The notes under the pieces are model-generated. The model saw only the letters and a program-made list of their open reading frames with translations, was not told the DNA's origin and did not search any database. From Prototheca cutis (Eukaryota > Chlorophyta > Trebouxiophyceae > Chlorellales > Chlorellaceae): 64,000 nucleotides of DNA. The stretch's first letter is position 1; every line of letters starts with the position of its first letter. Positions 47,188 to 59,801 of the stretch are shown piece by piece. The position numbers were made by a program, and so were the translations under genes. The stretch is taken from positions 1,274,016 through 1,338,015 of the forward strand of contig BCIH01000003.1 in NCBI GenBank assembly GCA_002897115.2, given 5' to 3'.

Positions 47188-47584
47188 ATGCTGTGTTTGC
47201 TCAGTGTGGCATGTGCGTGGCGGCCCTTTTGAAATGGGAGTGACCTCCCTGCATTTCCCGTTATTCAGGGAGACCTGATTTTTGTCCAGCGAGCATAGAA
47301 CTGCCCACAAACAGTACTCGGTTTAATCCCATCTGCACAACCGGGCTCCCTTTGCATCGCGCATTCTGCAGGCCCAGATGCCGGTGAATGAATAAATGCC
47401 CACCACCGGTGACGCAGCCAGACTCGCCACTGCACACACACAGAAACTCGTGCCTGCCGTCGCCACTTCGTGCATAACAACGCCTCAAACTGCAGTCTGT
47501 CCTCGCGGTCAAATCAATCACCATCGGAGGGAGCATGCATCCACGAACCTGCCCCTTCTCACAAACAGCAGAACCCGGGGTTCA
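47188..47584. other. Convergent intergenic region, SDR and Sec1 3' ends
   Basis: About 400 bases between facing stop codons; no coding exon or RNA gene recognised. Confidence 0.4.
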
Positions 47585-50448
47585 TCAGAACTTGTTGCGC
47601 AGCGGCGTCTCCACCTCGAGCGCCTCGCCCTCCTGGACCGGCGTGGAAAGCGCAGCCAGATCCGTCAGGTACTGCGCCGGCATCTCCACGTTGGTGCTGC
47701 CCAGGAACACGTCCCGGTGCAGGCGAGATGACAACCGGTGCACGGCCCGCATCTCGGAATACGTCATCCCGCCAACCACAAAGACAAACAGCCTGCGTCC
47801 GCTGGGTGCCCCGTCGGCGCCACTCTTTTTTTTAGTGCGGGGGTTGTGGAGAGGGGACGCTGATGAAATGTGGGCCTGGTCTGCGATCAGCTCAAGGCTA
47901 GTATCTGCCCCGAGCAGGCTTTGAGTCATACCCATCACTCTGCCGCATTCAGCATTCGTCCCCTGCCATGGAACTCCACCCATTCTCCAACAATGACAAC
48001 ATAAAAGAACGAAAAACACTGCAAAACCTGCCCCTCAACACCACTCACTATGACGCTGACATTGCCACTCTCGGTGCGGTCGAGGTTGGAAGAGGTCTGG
48101 GGACGGCTTCGCGCCCAATTGCCCGTCCGCAGCGTCCGGGCCGAGGCGGCCGTGCCCGGCGCAGACTTGGGCGTGATGTCTGCCGAGGCCGGCCCGGCGC
48201 TGGAGGCCGGGGACCGTGGCATCTGCACCCACGGATACTCGTCGGTGGAAAGGCGGTTGGCCGCAGCGTCCTCCACAATCTCCTGAAGCAGCGGCACAAA
48301 CCGCGATAGCGCATACTGCTCGTCCTCACCGCCCTCACGATCCTGCAGCTCCTTGTTTGTTTATTTGTCGGCAGGGACGGGAAGGAGCGTGTCTGTGACG
48401 ACAACGCCGGAACATTGCCCCCCCTTCTTCCCTCAAACCTCCAACCCACCTTGCGCGTATTGCGACGGCGCTTGCGGCCAAAGGTCAGCGCCGCCACGCC
48501 CTTGGACCTCTTGAAGACTGCGCGTCATGGAATTTGGTAGCAAGTGTGCCGTTGTCGACGGTAACAACGGTGGCGACCGGCCACTCCGAGCTCATGCTCT
48601 ACCCACATACAACAAAACAGGGAGGAATACCCATCCTCTTGCTTATTAATTTCGATGCAAACCAACCCAAAAATGAAGCGACCAAGAAATTCAGAAAAAC
48701 TATACCTGGAACGCCGAGGTACTCAAGGTTTGTTACGGCGGCGAGGTCGGTCGGGGCCAGGCCCGCGACCTTTTGCCACTGCGTGGCCCGGACATCGTCC
48801 ATCTTTTCCAGATGGGTGGCCGAGTAGCAGGCGAGGAGACGGACCCGATCGGCTGGCGTCAGCCGCGCGCCTGCGGTGGACAGCAGCGCGACGACCTCCT
48901 TGGACGTGGCTTCTCCGTAGACCAGGTCCTGCTCCAGTTTGCCGAGATCCGTGAGCCCCGCGGTGTCGACCGCCTGCGTGAGACGCGTAGCCAGCTCCAC
49001 ATGCGCGCCCAAGCGCGCCAGCTGCTCGCGGTACTGCGGCAACGCGCGCACCAACCGGCCCATGGCCCTCAAATCCGCCCCCCTGTCGGCGCCGTCGCCG
49101 CCGATGCGCGAGTCGCCGCCCGCGGCCGCAGCTGCGGCGTTTTTGGAGCGAAACTCGTCGAGCAGCGCCGCCAGCCGCGTCGTCGCGGCCGCAAAGTGCG
49201 CGTGTCGAAGCTCGCGCCACAGGCTGTCGCGCTCGTCCAGCACGTGCTCCCGCGCCTCAGCCGCCCCCCCACGTGTCTCGGCCGAGTAATGAAAAACGCC
49301 GGCGACATCAAGCGGTGGGTCGAGGAGATCGTGTGCCATGGCTTCGTATGTCCACTCGTGAATCGCGGGGGCCACGGTGTCCGCCGCGCGATCCGTAATC
49401 ACGAGCTCGCACGTATCACTAGCGGGGACCACGCCCGCGCGTTGGAGCAGCTGCAGGCGCTCGTGCAGCTCCAGTGCAACACGCTGTGCCACCAGCAGCC
49501 TCAGCTCGAGCCCCGGAGGGAAATCATCGCCGGGGGGTAGCGCGGCCCGGAACCGGATCGCCGGCATCTCCTTCAGGCTGGCAAACACCGTCGCCAGGCG
49601 CGTGGCCGCAACCGAGATCGCGTAGGCATACCGCGAGGCCAGCTCCGCGCCGTCGCCGAAGAATGCCCGGAGCGCGCCGGGCTGCAACGTCAGGAACGTG
49701 CGCCCGTCCACCAGCTCGTACTCAAGGTTGACCTCCTTCATCGCGCGCAGGCGAGACACGAGACCTGGGCAGCCCCGCAGCCGCATCAGCAGCTCGGGCG
49801 GGACAGGGGACGAGAAGAAGAGGTACGCGTCGCGGTACTGCGGGTTGCGCGCGTCGCCCCAGTCCTCGATGATGCGCTGCACCACCTCGGGCAGAGGAGC
49901 CACAAAGTACACCCCGCTCAGCTTTGGCAGCGGCTCGCGCGACTTCATCACGTCATCCACCACTGCAACAGAATGGGGTTTTGGGGGGGTGTGATTTTTC
50001 TGTTGGGGGGCTGCGTGTGGTGGAAGGAAGCCCAGCGTTGACGTCAGACCAAGTCGTCCGGGCAGCACCCCTTGCTCCCCCCGTGCCAACACCGCATTCC
50101 TCCAGACCCAGTGCATCCGAAACCCAGAACAATCCAATAACTCACGGGAGATGCCATAGTCCAGCAGGTCGGAAATGCCGGCGGCAGAGGAGAAGACCTT
50201 GGTCGTCACAGAGTCCAGCACCAGCACTCCCCATTTGTTCGTGCCAGCGGTGCCGATGGAGCCCAGGAGCTCATCCTGCAAAGTGGCAGGTATCAATGCG
50301 CAGTCCTAACTCTGTTCGAACAGGCTCCATGCCCCCGTCATGGCCGGCGAGCGAGGGTCGTGCCCCGACAGGTACGTGCTGCGAATCCCCGAGAACTCAC
50401 CAGCAGACGCGCCCGCGTAACCGCGCTGAGCACGGTTTCCTGCGCCAT
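47585..50448 (-). CDS. SEC1: Sec1/Munc18 SNARE regulator (SEC1/KEULE type)
   Basis: SM proteins bind syntaxins and SNARE complexes and are required for vesicle fusion, here probably at the plasma membrane or cell plate. Exons 50448-50401, 50275-50146, 49962-48706, 48517-48450, 48342-48049 and 47824-47585 total 2037 bases (678 residues), close to plant KEULE. The start MAQETVLSAVTRARLL leads into DELLGSIGTAGTNKWGVLVLD. Domain 1 continues with SGVYFVAPLPEVVQRIIEDW and YLFFSSPVPPELL. Domain 3 has DTCELVITDRAADTVAPAIHE and EWTYEAMAHDLL. The C-terminus has YALSRFVPLLQEIVEDA and RLFVFVVGGMTYSEMRAVHRL, both typical. The last intron has an unusual acceptor, a run of A before AG. About 490 bases lie between this gene's start and the stop of the co-oriented Aquarius gene. 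Confidence 0.95.
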
Positions 50449-50935
50449 TGATGTCGTCTGTCACAATACCGGTTGACAGAGTAAACGTGCAGGGAAACTC
50501 TCACACGCGGTTGCCGTGTGCTCACAGGCCGAGCGCCATACCCCCTCCACGGGTGTGACCAGGTTGCTCTCGGCGGTTCTAGTCTCCGTCACGACGAACG
50601 GTTTCGCTTGAACATCAACTGAAATAAGTGATCGACATTCAGGGCCCAGTCACCACCGCCTGATGGAGCAGACAAGGACGGCGAACCTCCCATCGGGTGG
50701 GCGTGGTGGCATAACCCCCAAGTTGTAGGGGTTCGTGAAAGATCCGCCCGGTGTTTCGCCAGCGGGATTTGCAGAGGCCCGTTCCCCCTGAAAGAAGACT
50801 CCACTTCTACTCCTTGAAATCACACAGCGCTTGGGATGTGTACGAGCCCTTCCTACCCAACCTTCACCGACACAGGACACTTGAATCGCATGGAGCGAGT
50901 TCTGCCCTTGCAAAGCACGCATTCACAGCAGCCGT
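50449..50935. promoter_or_regulatory. Spacer between Aquarius 3' end and Sec1 5' end
   Basis: Head-to-tail spacer on the minus strand; expected to contain the Aquarius terminator and Sec1 promoter. No coding exon recognised. Confidence 0.4.
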
Positions 50936-53900
50936 TCACTCTGCGTCGGGCTGCACAGCTGGCTCCTCTTCCCGAGTGCCATCAACGCCTTCAGTGCCCT
51001 CTTCAGCATCCATTGCGCCATCACCAGCAGCACCCGTTGTGCCATCGGCGCCATCCACGTCCATTGCCTCAGGAACCGGCCGTGGTGGAGATCCAGGTGG
51101 GGGTGCCGGCTGCCACGCCGTGCCACTCCCCGCAGCCACGGCGGTGGCTGCGGTCTCCCACTGCGTCACCATGTTTGCCACAAGCATGGCCATGGCAGTG
51201 CCGTCCTGGACGGCCACTGCACCGGCCGCCGGCGGCGCGCCCGCCGCACGGGGCTCCGGGCCCCCAAAGCGTTCGCTGGGCGCCAGAGTCAGGGCCGTCG
51301 GCCGGGCCAGCAAGCGCTGGAACGCGGGCCGCAGCTCGTGGCACTGGCCAAACAGCCCCGCGCGAGCAAAGATGTACAGTCCCAGCCGCGCGCGGGAGAG
51401 CGCAACGACCAGACGCCGCACGTCCCGCAGGTGTCCAAACGCCGTAGTCCGAACGAGCGACAGCAGCACGTACTCGGCCTGCTGACCCTGAAACTTGTCC
51501 ACCGTAGAAATCTGCAACAGTTTTTTTAATGTGAAGAATGTGTGTGTGTGCTGTGTGTGTGTGTGTGGGGGGGGGGGGGGNGCTTGGGNGGGAAATCGGA
51601 CCAAAATTTGAGAATATCGCTGGCTGCTGCATGGCATGCCTTGCTGCCCCACAGGAGAAACAGAATGTCTACACCCCACCCGTCCAAAAAAAGGCCATTG
51701 AACAGTTCCCTTCCATCCCATTGCTCGGATTAAAATAGATCTACCCCAAGACAGACAAAAACCACCCAAAAGCACCTTGCTGGGCATGCCAAAGGCAGGG
51801 TGCTGGGCACAGCGCCGCGCAAACACGTCCCGTAGCAGCGCTGCCTGGCCGTTGTACGTGGTCAGCACGGCAATCTGGCTGGCCGGGTAGCCCAACAGCC
51901 GCATGTACTGGTACACCGACACGAGGTACTCGGCCTCGCCCAGGTTTTGGTAAAAGTAGGGCATGGGGCAGGTCTCGCCGCGTCCCTGGTAGTCTGGCAC
52001 GTCGACGAGCTGGTAGTCGTAGACGAAGCCCGGGTTTGCGGCTTGAAAGGCCGGCAGCGCGGCGACGTGGGGCAGGTCGCCCAGGTCCCGGTACCGCCAG
52101 TTGTACAGCGCCGCCAGCTCTGGCCGCGCACGCCCCTGGGCATTGAGCTCGATGTAGGGCGTCCCCATGCGGATGAAGCGCGTGAACAGGGACTGATCCA
52201 GGTTGCTGTACTTTTGCAGGGCCATGTTTTTGACCACGGGGGGCAGCTGGTGGTGGTCGCCAATCATGATCACGCGCTTGAGGCGGTTGACGCCGTCCTC
52301 AGGCTTTTGAAGCAGCATGGGAATGAACGTCTCGATCTCCAGGATCTGTGCGCTCTCTTCCATCACCAGGTTGTCGTACTTGAACCCCATCTCCAGAAAC
52401 TCACGCCGCTTCAGCGCTGCGTGCGTGCACGTCATCGCCACAATCTTTGCCTGCTTGGTCAGCAAGTAGTCAATCCGGTCCGCCTGTGTTTGTGCCGGAG
52501 TTGGTGGTGTCGGCCGTATTGCTGTTTTATGTATCATTATTCATCACGTTCTTCCTGTTGTTGCAACTGACCGACATTGATCCTGGCATTGCGACACCCC
52601 GGGCTGTCCAGCTCCCACTGAAATTCCCCCCTCATAGTGACCGACCAACGCGGGCCCTTCAAAACCCCACCCCACCCCCAAAGCAACAAATTGACCTGGG
52701 TGCGGAGGAGCTCAAACGGCCGGGTCTCCTCCAGCTCTTGGAACACGCGCCGGAGGTGGCGGAAGCAACCCCGCGCACGCTCCATGTCGGCTGCGGCATC
52801 CTCTCCGCCGAACAGCTGTCCCGGCGCATCCGAAAAAAACTNGGCAAACGGAAACAGGCGTGCGACGGCGCCTGTGTCGTCCGCGGCTGCGGCCTTGACG
52901 GCCGAAGCAAAGCGTTCCCAGCGGGCCAGCACGTGCATCAGCCAAAAGTGGGCGGCAGTCTCGCAGGTGTAGGCGCTTCCCGGCGCAGCGACACCCAACG
53001 AGCCCGCCAGGCGCTCTACCTGCGCCAACAGGTCCAGGCGCCGAGCGAGCATGGCGTTGACACGCCCCACGCGGGAGAACACTTCCTCCGTGTCCAGTTC
53101 CGCCTCGCCCATGCCCAGACGCAGGAGGTACCGCGCCGGGACGTCACGCTGGACCACCTTGGCGAACAGGTCGTTCAGCGCCTGGTTGCTGTGTGTGATG
53201 AGCAGCGTGCGCTCGCCGGGGCGGTTGTGATACAACAAGTGCAGGATCTGCACCGCGGTGTCGGTCTTGCCCGTGCCCGGGGGTCCCACCACCAGCGTCA
53301 GCCCGGGCTGCACGCCCGACAGGATGGCGTCCGTCTGCACGGACGTGAATCGCACGCCGTTTTGCGGCGGCTCGTCCTCGGGGTAAGGCCCGGGGTCGAC
53401 CGCCGTGTACGCCTCCGCACGGATGACTGGTCGGCGCCGCTTGGAACCCGCACTAGCCGTTTGGCGGGTGGCACCGTCTGACGGCGGTGCGCTCGGCGGG
53501 GCTGCGGTACCAGCATCTCCACCCTTCTCCTGGGCCCCCACTCCTCCGTCGCCGCCAAACTCGGGGAATGTGATGCGGAACGGGCGGCACACCAGCTTGT
53601 CAGCGCGCGACGAGGTAAACTCGACCTCGTATGCGGGAAAAGCCTCTCGAAGGTGATCGGCATCCAAAAAGGTGTCTTTGAAGTCCACGGTGTGCAGCTG
53701 GCCCGGCAGTGCCGTGTACTGCGCGGCGGCGGGGTCGCCATAGCCCAGGAGCACGTCCTGCAGCCAGGCAGGCACCGCGCTGTCAGTGGCTAAAAGATCA
53801 CGGATGCTCTCCAACACCGCCTTGAAGTTGTTCTCCTTGGCCTGGCGCCGCATGACGAGGTCGAAACCCGCGTACACGCGCTCCGCGGCACCCGCGTCCG

Positions 53901-56900
53901 CGTCCAGCTGGTACTGCGCCGGGTCCAGCGCCACGCTCAACGTGCGCAGCGTGCCCTTGCGGGGACCGACCTGGTCGGGCCGCGTCCGGCCCGAGAAGTC
54001 GTTCAGAAGCTGGCCACCTGTGTTTGGGTGTGGCGTGTGCAAGGTGCATGAAAAGCAAATTTGTTGTGTTGCTCTTGGGGACACGAGTTTCCAATTGCTG
54101 TAAGGGGTTGAAGTGTGATGCGTGTGTGGGAGGTGCCTGGAAGTAACAGCAGCAGCAGCAGTCCAGCCGAGCATGGCTGGCTTCATGCCTGCGCCTGCAC
54201 AGCTCCCTGTCGTCTGCAATTTGCAACTGAGATCCCTCCCCACCACACGCAGCATATCCAATCAGGAAACAACAACCGCTGCACCTTCATCGCGGACTTC
54301 GACGATCTCACAGCCACGGACGCAGGTCAGACCGTATTGCCTCGCCACGCTCGACTCTGAAGTGGGGAGGGGTGCGCACAGGGATTTGAGCGCTGCAGGG
54401 CTTCCCCGCACAAGCCAGCGCAACGAGGGCATGGGACATGCAGCATGTGTCCATGCGCACCTCGCTCGCCCTCCAGGACCGGGCCCTAAACACGCAACTC
54501 CCCAAACACCCTGCAGAAGCCGCCTCACCGTCCGACCCAGGAGCGCCCCCCCCCTTGGCGGCCTGTTGGGCGATTGCGTCCGGGGGCTGGAGGCCCAGGA
54601 GGAGGACGACGTCATGCTGCTTGAGCTCCTCCCACTCGCGCCGAACATCCTCGCGCATGCCTGCCAAGTCGATGACCAGCTCAGCCGTCACCGCCGCCGG
54701 CCGGGCCTCGCCCACGCGAGCGGCGCGGACCTCGCTGATGCCAAAGCGCTCCACCTTGCATGCCATCTTGGACCACCCGGCGTAGCCCACTTCGTCATTA
54801 TCCAGAAGAAAAGGCCTCACCCGGCCGAGGACGTCCGCAATGTCCTCCCGAATCTCGTACGTCGCTTCGAGGCTGTTTGGAGGTTGGTGATGACACCCAG
54901 CATGTGGGCATTCGTCCAGCAGGTAAGAGGGCGTCTCAAACAAGCGTGCAAGGCCATTTGAAGCGGCTGCACACCAAATAACCCGGGCTCAAGTGCCACG
55001 GCCCCCAGGAAAAAGGCGGAAAACTCACGAAAAAACCACAAAAAAACCCCGAAACCCACCGGAAGAGGTTGAAGTTCCGGATGAGGTAATCCGGGACGGT
55101 GAGGAACTGGAGGTTCAGCTTGGGCAGGGCCAGCACGCGGTCGCCAGAGTAGTCGGTCCCCGGCAGCCGGTGCTCATCAAACAGCACGCTCTCAGTGGGG
55201 TACAGCGGCAGTCGTCCCAGTGCGGCCGCCTGTGACCGCCTCGCTTCGTAGGCGGTCACCGCCACCTCCACCAGGAATCCAGGGTCGCCGGCCTGCGGGT
55301 CATCTTCGGACACCAGCCGCAGTTGACGAGCCACCAAGCGCCGCAGTCGGTCCGCGGGCAGGCCACGTAATGCTTTCGTCAAGACGTCCCGGCGCTGCAC
55401 TTCCGCACAGGAGGCCAGCGCCAGGTCCCGCAGCTCGGGCACGTGCTTGAACAGCAGCCGCTGCAGCGCTTGCAGCTGCAGGGGATGGCGTCGGGTTGCA
55501 ACGGTGGTGCTAGTGGGGATCGTCGGTCGTCATACCGCAGCATTCGGGTAACACAGCGTCCCCACAGAAGACACAGTCACAAAAGCATGGTAACCAAAAG
55601 AAGAACAAAACCTTTTCGTAGTGGAGGGAGATGACATCGTCGTCGGTCAACGCGTCGCCCGTGTGGTCGGCGATGGCAAAACCAGAGTAAAATCGGAGCA
55701 AATCCAGAAGTTGGCGGAACAGGACGCCCTGGGCACCACCCACGCCCTCGCCCAGAGCGCTGCGCGTGCATTTCACCAAGAAAGCACGATCGTCCAGCAG
55801 GGCATGCACAAAGCGGCGCGTGGGCAGCTGCGCCAGCAGGTCGGTGAAGAGCTCGACGCCGCGCTCCAGGAACAGCAACGCGCCGCGCGGAAGCCGGCCG
55901 GAAGCCGGCGCCGACGCCGTGGCGCCGACCTCGTCCAGCACGCGCAGAAACTCGTCGACCAGGTCGGGAAGAAAGCGTGACTCGGCGCGCTCGCGGACAG
56001 GAACGTGGGACGGGTCAGCCGCCGCCGCTTTCGCCTCGCGCCGCGCGGCGTGGCGCCAGTGCTTGAGCAGCGCCGGGTTGTCATGCAGCTCCAACTGCGT
56101 GTGTGTTTGTGTTTGTGGGAGGGGAGGACGAAGTTTTAAATGGCTTTTGCACCAAGCAGAGACGGAGGAAGGGGAGTTTTGGCGCTCAAGCACACCATGG
56201 GTGAGAGCCGACACCTCGACGCAAAAGAGCACCCCTGCGGAGCCTGCCCACAGCTAGGTGCAGCAGGCCGTCCCATTTCCTCCAGCCCGTAAGACTGTCA
56301 CTGTACAGGCAGCTAGCATGCCCTCCCTGACATACAGACACACACCCTGATCGACCCACCTGCAGACGGCCCGGGCTGAGTGAGTGCCAGAGGGGCAGCG
56401 ACACCAGCTTCAAGACCTGTGCCCTCACCATCTCCTCCTCGAGCGACTGAAAGAGGCGGAGGTGGTTGGGAGGTGGTTGAGAAGCCGTGAGAGCTTCCGG
56501 ATGCACCTGCATCAATGCGAGGTGTCCCACCGTGATCGGTGCCAGNGAGTTAAACAGCCCTTCCCACCTAGAACCCACCTGGAAAGCCCTGATCGTGAAG
56601 AGCATGTATGCCACACGCTCATGCATCCTCATCTCTGCCAGCTGCGTCCTCAACGCCGTGTAGGCCTTGAAGAAAGCGGGAAACTTTTCCTGCATGGGGG
56701 TTGCCAGTGGGCGCGGGTGGTGTGCTGGCGACGCACATGCAAACCTTGGCTTGCATCCCAGGCTGCAGTCCTCCGGCCTGGTGTCCCCGTTGTCTTGCCA
56801 TCGACAAGCGGCCTCCGCGGAAGGAGGAACGGATGCTCGACAAACGCCGCTTTGCGCCCTCATCCACACCCCCGCAGCACATCTGGCTTTCTACTGCCAT

Positions 56901-57676
56901 CCAGAAAAGGGGATTTCTTACCGGCTGCGTCTCGCGAAAGCAGGCCCACGCCGGGACGCCTTCCCGGAACTTTTCGTTGATCATGACCAAGATGGACATG
57001 ACATGCTGCCGCGGGGCGTCCTCAGCCGGGAAGTTGGGCCACAGGTAGTTTTCCAAGTACTGTGATACCTCCAGCAGCTGCACCCTGCAGGCACACCGGG
57101 CGGCAAGGGTGCCCCAAGCGCTGAGTGGATGCCATGGCGCTCCAGAGACCCCGCTGCAGCTGTGCAGAGCCGCCCTCGCAAAAGCTTCCACACGTGTCCG
57201 CGAGGTGCTGGAGAGGCACAGCCACAGCACCCAAACGCTATGAAATGCCATATTGCATCACATCCATCTGCACAATTCATCAAAATAGAAACAAGCGTAC
57301 CTCCTCAGTGCTGGAGGCTCGTCCCGGCTGCCCGCAAGCTCCGCCCCATAAATCTCGTCCACCAGGGCGGGGGAGAATTCAGGAGCATCCTCCCTGGCCA
57401 GAGCTGCTGCGGACCAGTGCTGCTCTGCCAGCTGCGTCAGCTTGTCCTTGGCGATCTGCAACGGCGTGCGGCAGGCAGGGGCCGGCTCATTCCTTGATCC
57501 ACCAGGTCCCTGCGCCAACCACACTCTCTGCCTAACCCAGGGCCACGGCCATGCACCGTCTCAGGCCGTTTGTTCGCCTAGATACTGTTTCCAAAGGTTA
57601 TATCCATGCACACAGAGCAAAACTCCGATCTTACCTCTGAGATGGTGAGCGCGCCGGTGGGCTTGGGCTTCGCCAT
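50936..57676 (-). CDS. AQR: Aquarius, intron-binding spliceosomal RNA helicase
   Basis: SF1 helicase of the spliceosome that binds the intron upstream of the branch point as part of the intron-binding complex. Exons: 57676-57635, 57455-57301, 57084-56922, 56689-56579, 56446-56360, 56094-55612, 55475-55060, 54872-54529, 54356-54285, 54017-52696, 52483-51776 and 51511-50936. They total 4479 bases (1492 residues); human AQR has 1485. N-terminal ARM-repeat region: [31 protein letters not shown] and [10 protein letters not shown]. Later motifs: [21 protein letters not shown], Walker [34 protein letters not shown] (motif II with EE), [32 protein letters not shown] and [12 protein letters not shown]. 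The start [14 protein letters not shown] sits on a 14-codon first exon. Single Ns fall at ~52842 and ~56546, the second in an intron. A Gln/Pro/acidic tail follows the helicase. Very firm identification. Confidence 0.96.
51539..51594. repeat. (GT)n followed by poly(G), low quality
   Basis: TG-dinucleotide tract, a run of about 14 G, and two Ns in the last Aquarius intron. Confidence 0.8.
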
Positions 57677-58240
57677 CGACTGTTGGCGGTGGCCCCGCTT
57701 GTTCTCTGTCCGCGCCATCGCACAGTGCGCACGCAAAGTGCTACTGTATATGATATGGAACGTAGGGATCTGCATTGCATTGCCTGCCTACGTCAGTGCA
57801 GGCGTGCTCGAAAGCCCGACCACCCAGCCCAGCACCCACCTGGCTTCCCGGGAGCCGTCAAGGCTGAGCAGCCTTCACTGTTCCGTCCTCATCGATTATC
57901 GGCACATTCGGTCCTAAAAATAAGCAGTGCGCTTTTCGGCGTGCAATGCAGCGCTCTCTGCGTATGCAGGGCATTTTGTTTATGATACGGAGGAACGCCA
58001 TCGCAATCGCAGTCTTCCGGAGGCCGAGCACAGGTGAGCGAGCTGCGCCACCTGATGGGATGCAAACAAGCCTCCGGGTTCAATGACGACTCCGGTAAAT
58101 AACAACGTCGTTGTGGGTCTTATACTGCTGCACACATTTTGTGCGCCCAGCTTGTTCCATCATATGGAGATAGCTGCTGAACAACGTTGTGAAGGGTTGA
58201 GCCGAAGGGGGGAGCATGGCTGCATTGCATCAAGGGCTAC
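57677..58240. promoter_or_regulatory. Upstream of Aquarius, downstream of unidentified gene
   Basis: No coding exon recognised. It should include the Aquarius promoter and the 3' end of the next minus-strand locus. Confidence 0.4.
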
Positions 58241-59441
58241 CTACTTCCAATGTGAAAGGATGGCTTGCAGGTGCGTGTCAGGACCAACACGGCGTAGATT
58301 CCCGCCCGGGACTGGGAATCTCTTTGGCAGGTGGATGAGGATCTTGAGGGTTCTGCCATCCCCCAGACGGGGGTGGAGGACTGTCTCACAATGACATGTT
58401 CACTATCCATGGTCAGAGGGTGCCTGGGGAGCCCCCAAGACAGGGATTTATAGGCCATCCATGTAATACAAGAGGGGGTCGTTGCTCGTTGAAATGGCGG
58501 GCGATAGCATTGGAGTAGGAAATGGGGGAGTAAGTCCTCGTCGTGGGCACCAGGCAGGCTTGGGCGTAACAGAGCGAGCTCAAGTGCCTCACCCGCAGCA
58601 GGAGATTCTTTGCGGCTATCTGTCTGCATCGCGGCAGGCGCATGCAACACCCGCCCACGAAACTCTGGAAGATTCTGTGCATCGGACGTTCAGAACGACG
58701 ACACTACGGCCCTTATGTGCTGCTTTGGGTAAGCCATGGCGTCGTGGGTCATGTTGCCATTTTTGAATCGACACCCCAGCCAATGAGAACTGCGCAGTTT
58801 CTGCAGCGGCTGGTCGTCTGCCGACTGCACGGCGGCATTCGGTCCCTCCAGGGTCAGGTTCAGCCCCTCCAGTGTCGCCACGATGCGCTGCACAGGGCCG
58901 CAGAGCTCCCGGCTGTGGATCCCGCGACGCGTCTTGGCGTCCCACTCCTCCCTGGCACCCATGCGTCCAGCAGGTGCCGGCGATTCTCCATGTCAAGCCA
59001 AGTCTCCACAGCATTCGTCAGCCATTTGTCAAGGCTCGGTGCCTGGCTGCGCGCCAGCGACTCGCAGTGTGTTATTCCCCAGAACTCGGCCAGCTGCGTA
59101 TCAGGGTGGGCCAAACTTGGTCTTGGGTCATTCTGTGTCAAATCACGCTGGGTACCCGTGCGTCCGTCCTTCAAGGTGACGGTCGCTCAGCCAGTCACCT
59201 GCTGTGCGTGGTCAAACGGCGGCCTCTCGTACGTGGTCAATGTCTGGAACTCGGGCCAGCGCACGGCCAAAACATTACGGAAGCAGGCTGCTTCACCGTG
59301 TTCCTGGACCGTGGCAGGCGGGTGCTGGCGAGCCACAGGAATGTCTCGGTAAAGAACCCATTCTCAAAGCAGTTTCTGGTCAAAGTGCACGTCGCCCATT
59401 TCGTATTTTCGCTTAAGTAACGCGAATTCGGCAAAGGACAT
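58241..59441 (-). pseudogene. Unidentified protein gene with in-frame TGA and frameshift
   Basis: The frame opening MSFAEFALLKRKYEMGDVHF (59441) continues DQKLL, meets one TGA near 59365, and carries on in the same frame as EWVLYRDIPVARQHPPATV to YERPPFDHAQQ. There it meets a clean donor (CAG|GTGACT) near 59200. Spliced to the acceptor before NDPRPSLAHPDTQLAEFWGI (about 59137), the frame continues to AVETWLDMENRRHLLDAW near 58965. After that a one-base shift is needed to read on as REEWDAKTRRGIHSRELCG and VATLEGLNLTLEG. A further protein-like piece, GDGRTLKILIHLPKRFPVPG to the stop at 58241, may be its C-terminus. I do not recognise the family. The stop plus frameshift suggest a decaying gene; sequencing error, or recoding of the TGA, are the alternatives. 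Confidence 0.45.
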
Positions 59442-59801
59442 GGCAGAGATGGGCCGGGGATTGATCCTCCGGACGAGTCTGCCACCTCAATCAGGCTGCC
59501 ACATCATTTTTCCCTCCCATCAAACACTCGGTCGTCTCAATGAAATCGTCTGGCCCCTCCGCCCCAGAGTTCCGATCCATTGTTTTATTGGACTTGGTGT
59601 CTTTAAATGGTTTTGGCTGGAATAGATAACTCGGGGTCACCCGCTTTCTTTGTTTCGGGGGGCTTTAAGAGGCAATTTCGAAAAGCCACATTCCCATTAC
59701 GTCAACAGATCCGAACGCGTTCCGCGAAACCCCATAGAGCAACCCAGAGAAGAAATTTCAACATTTTCATGAAAATACATCGTTCCTCTAAGGCATGGGG
59801 C
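59442..59801. promoter_or_regulatory. Divergent spacer upstream of first PIG-L paralog
   Basis: Short spacer between the unidentified minus-strand locus and the first PIG-L-like gene. An ATG at 59769 is in frame with that gene and is an alternative start. Confidence 0.35.

Noticed and set aside
58241..59441. Confident selenoprotein call from the in-frame TGA
   Set aside because: No recognised selenoprotein family, no SECIS identified by eye, and a nearby frameshift makes gene decay or sequence error at least as likely.
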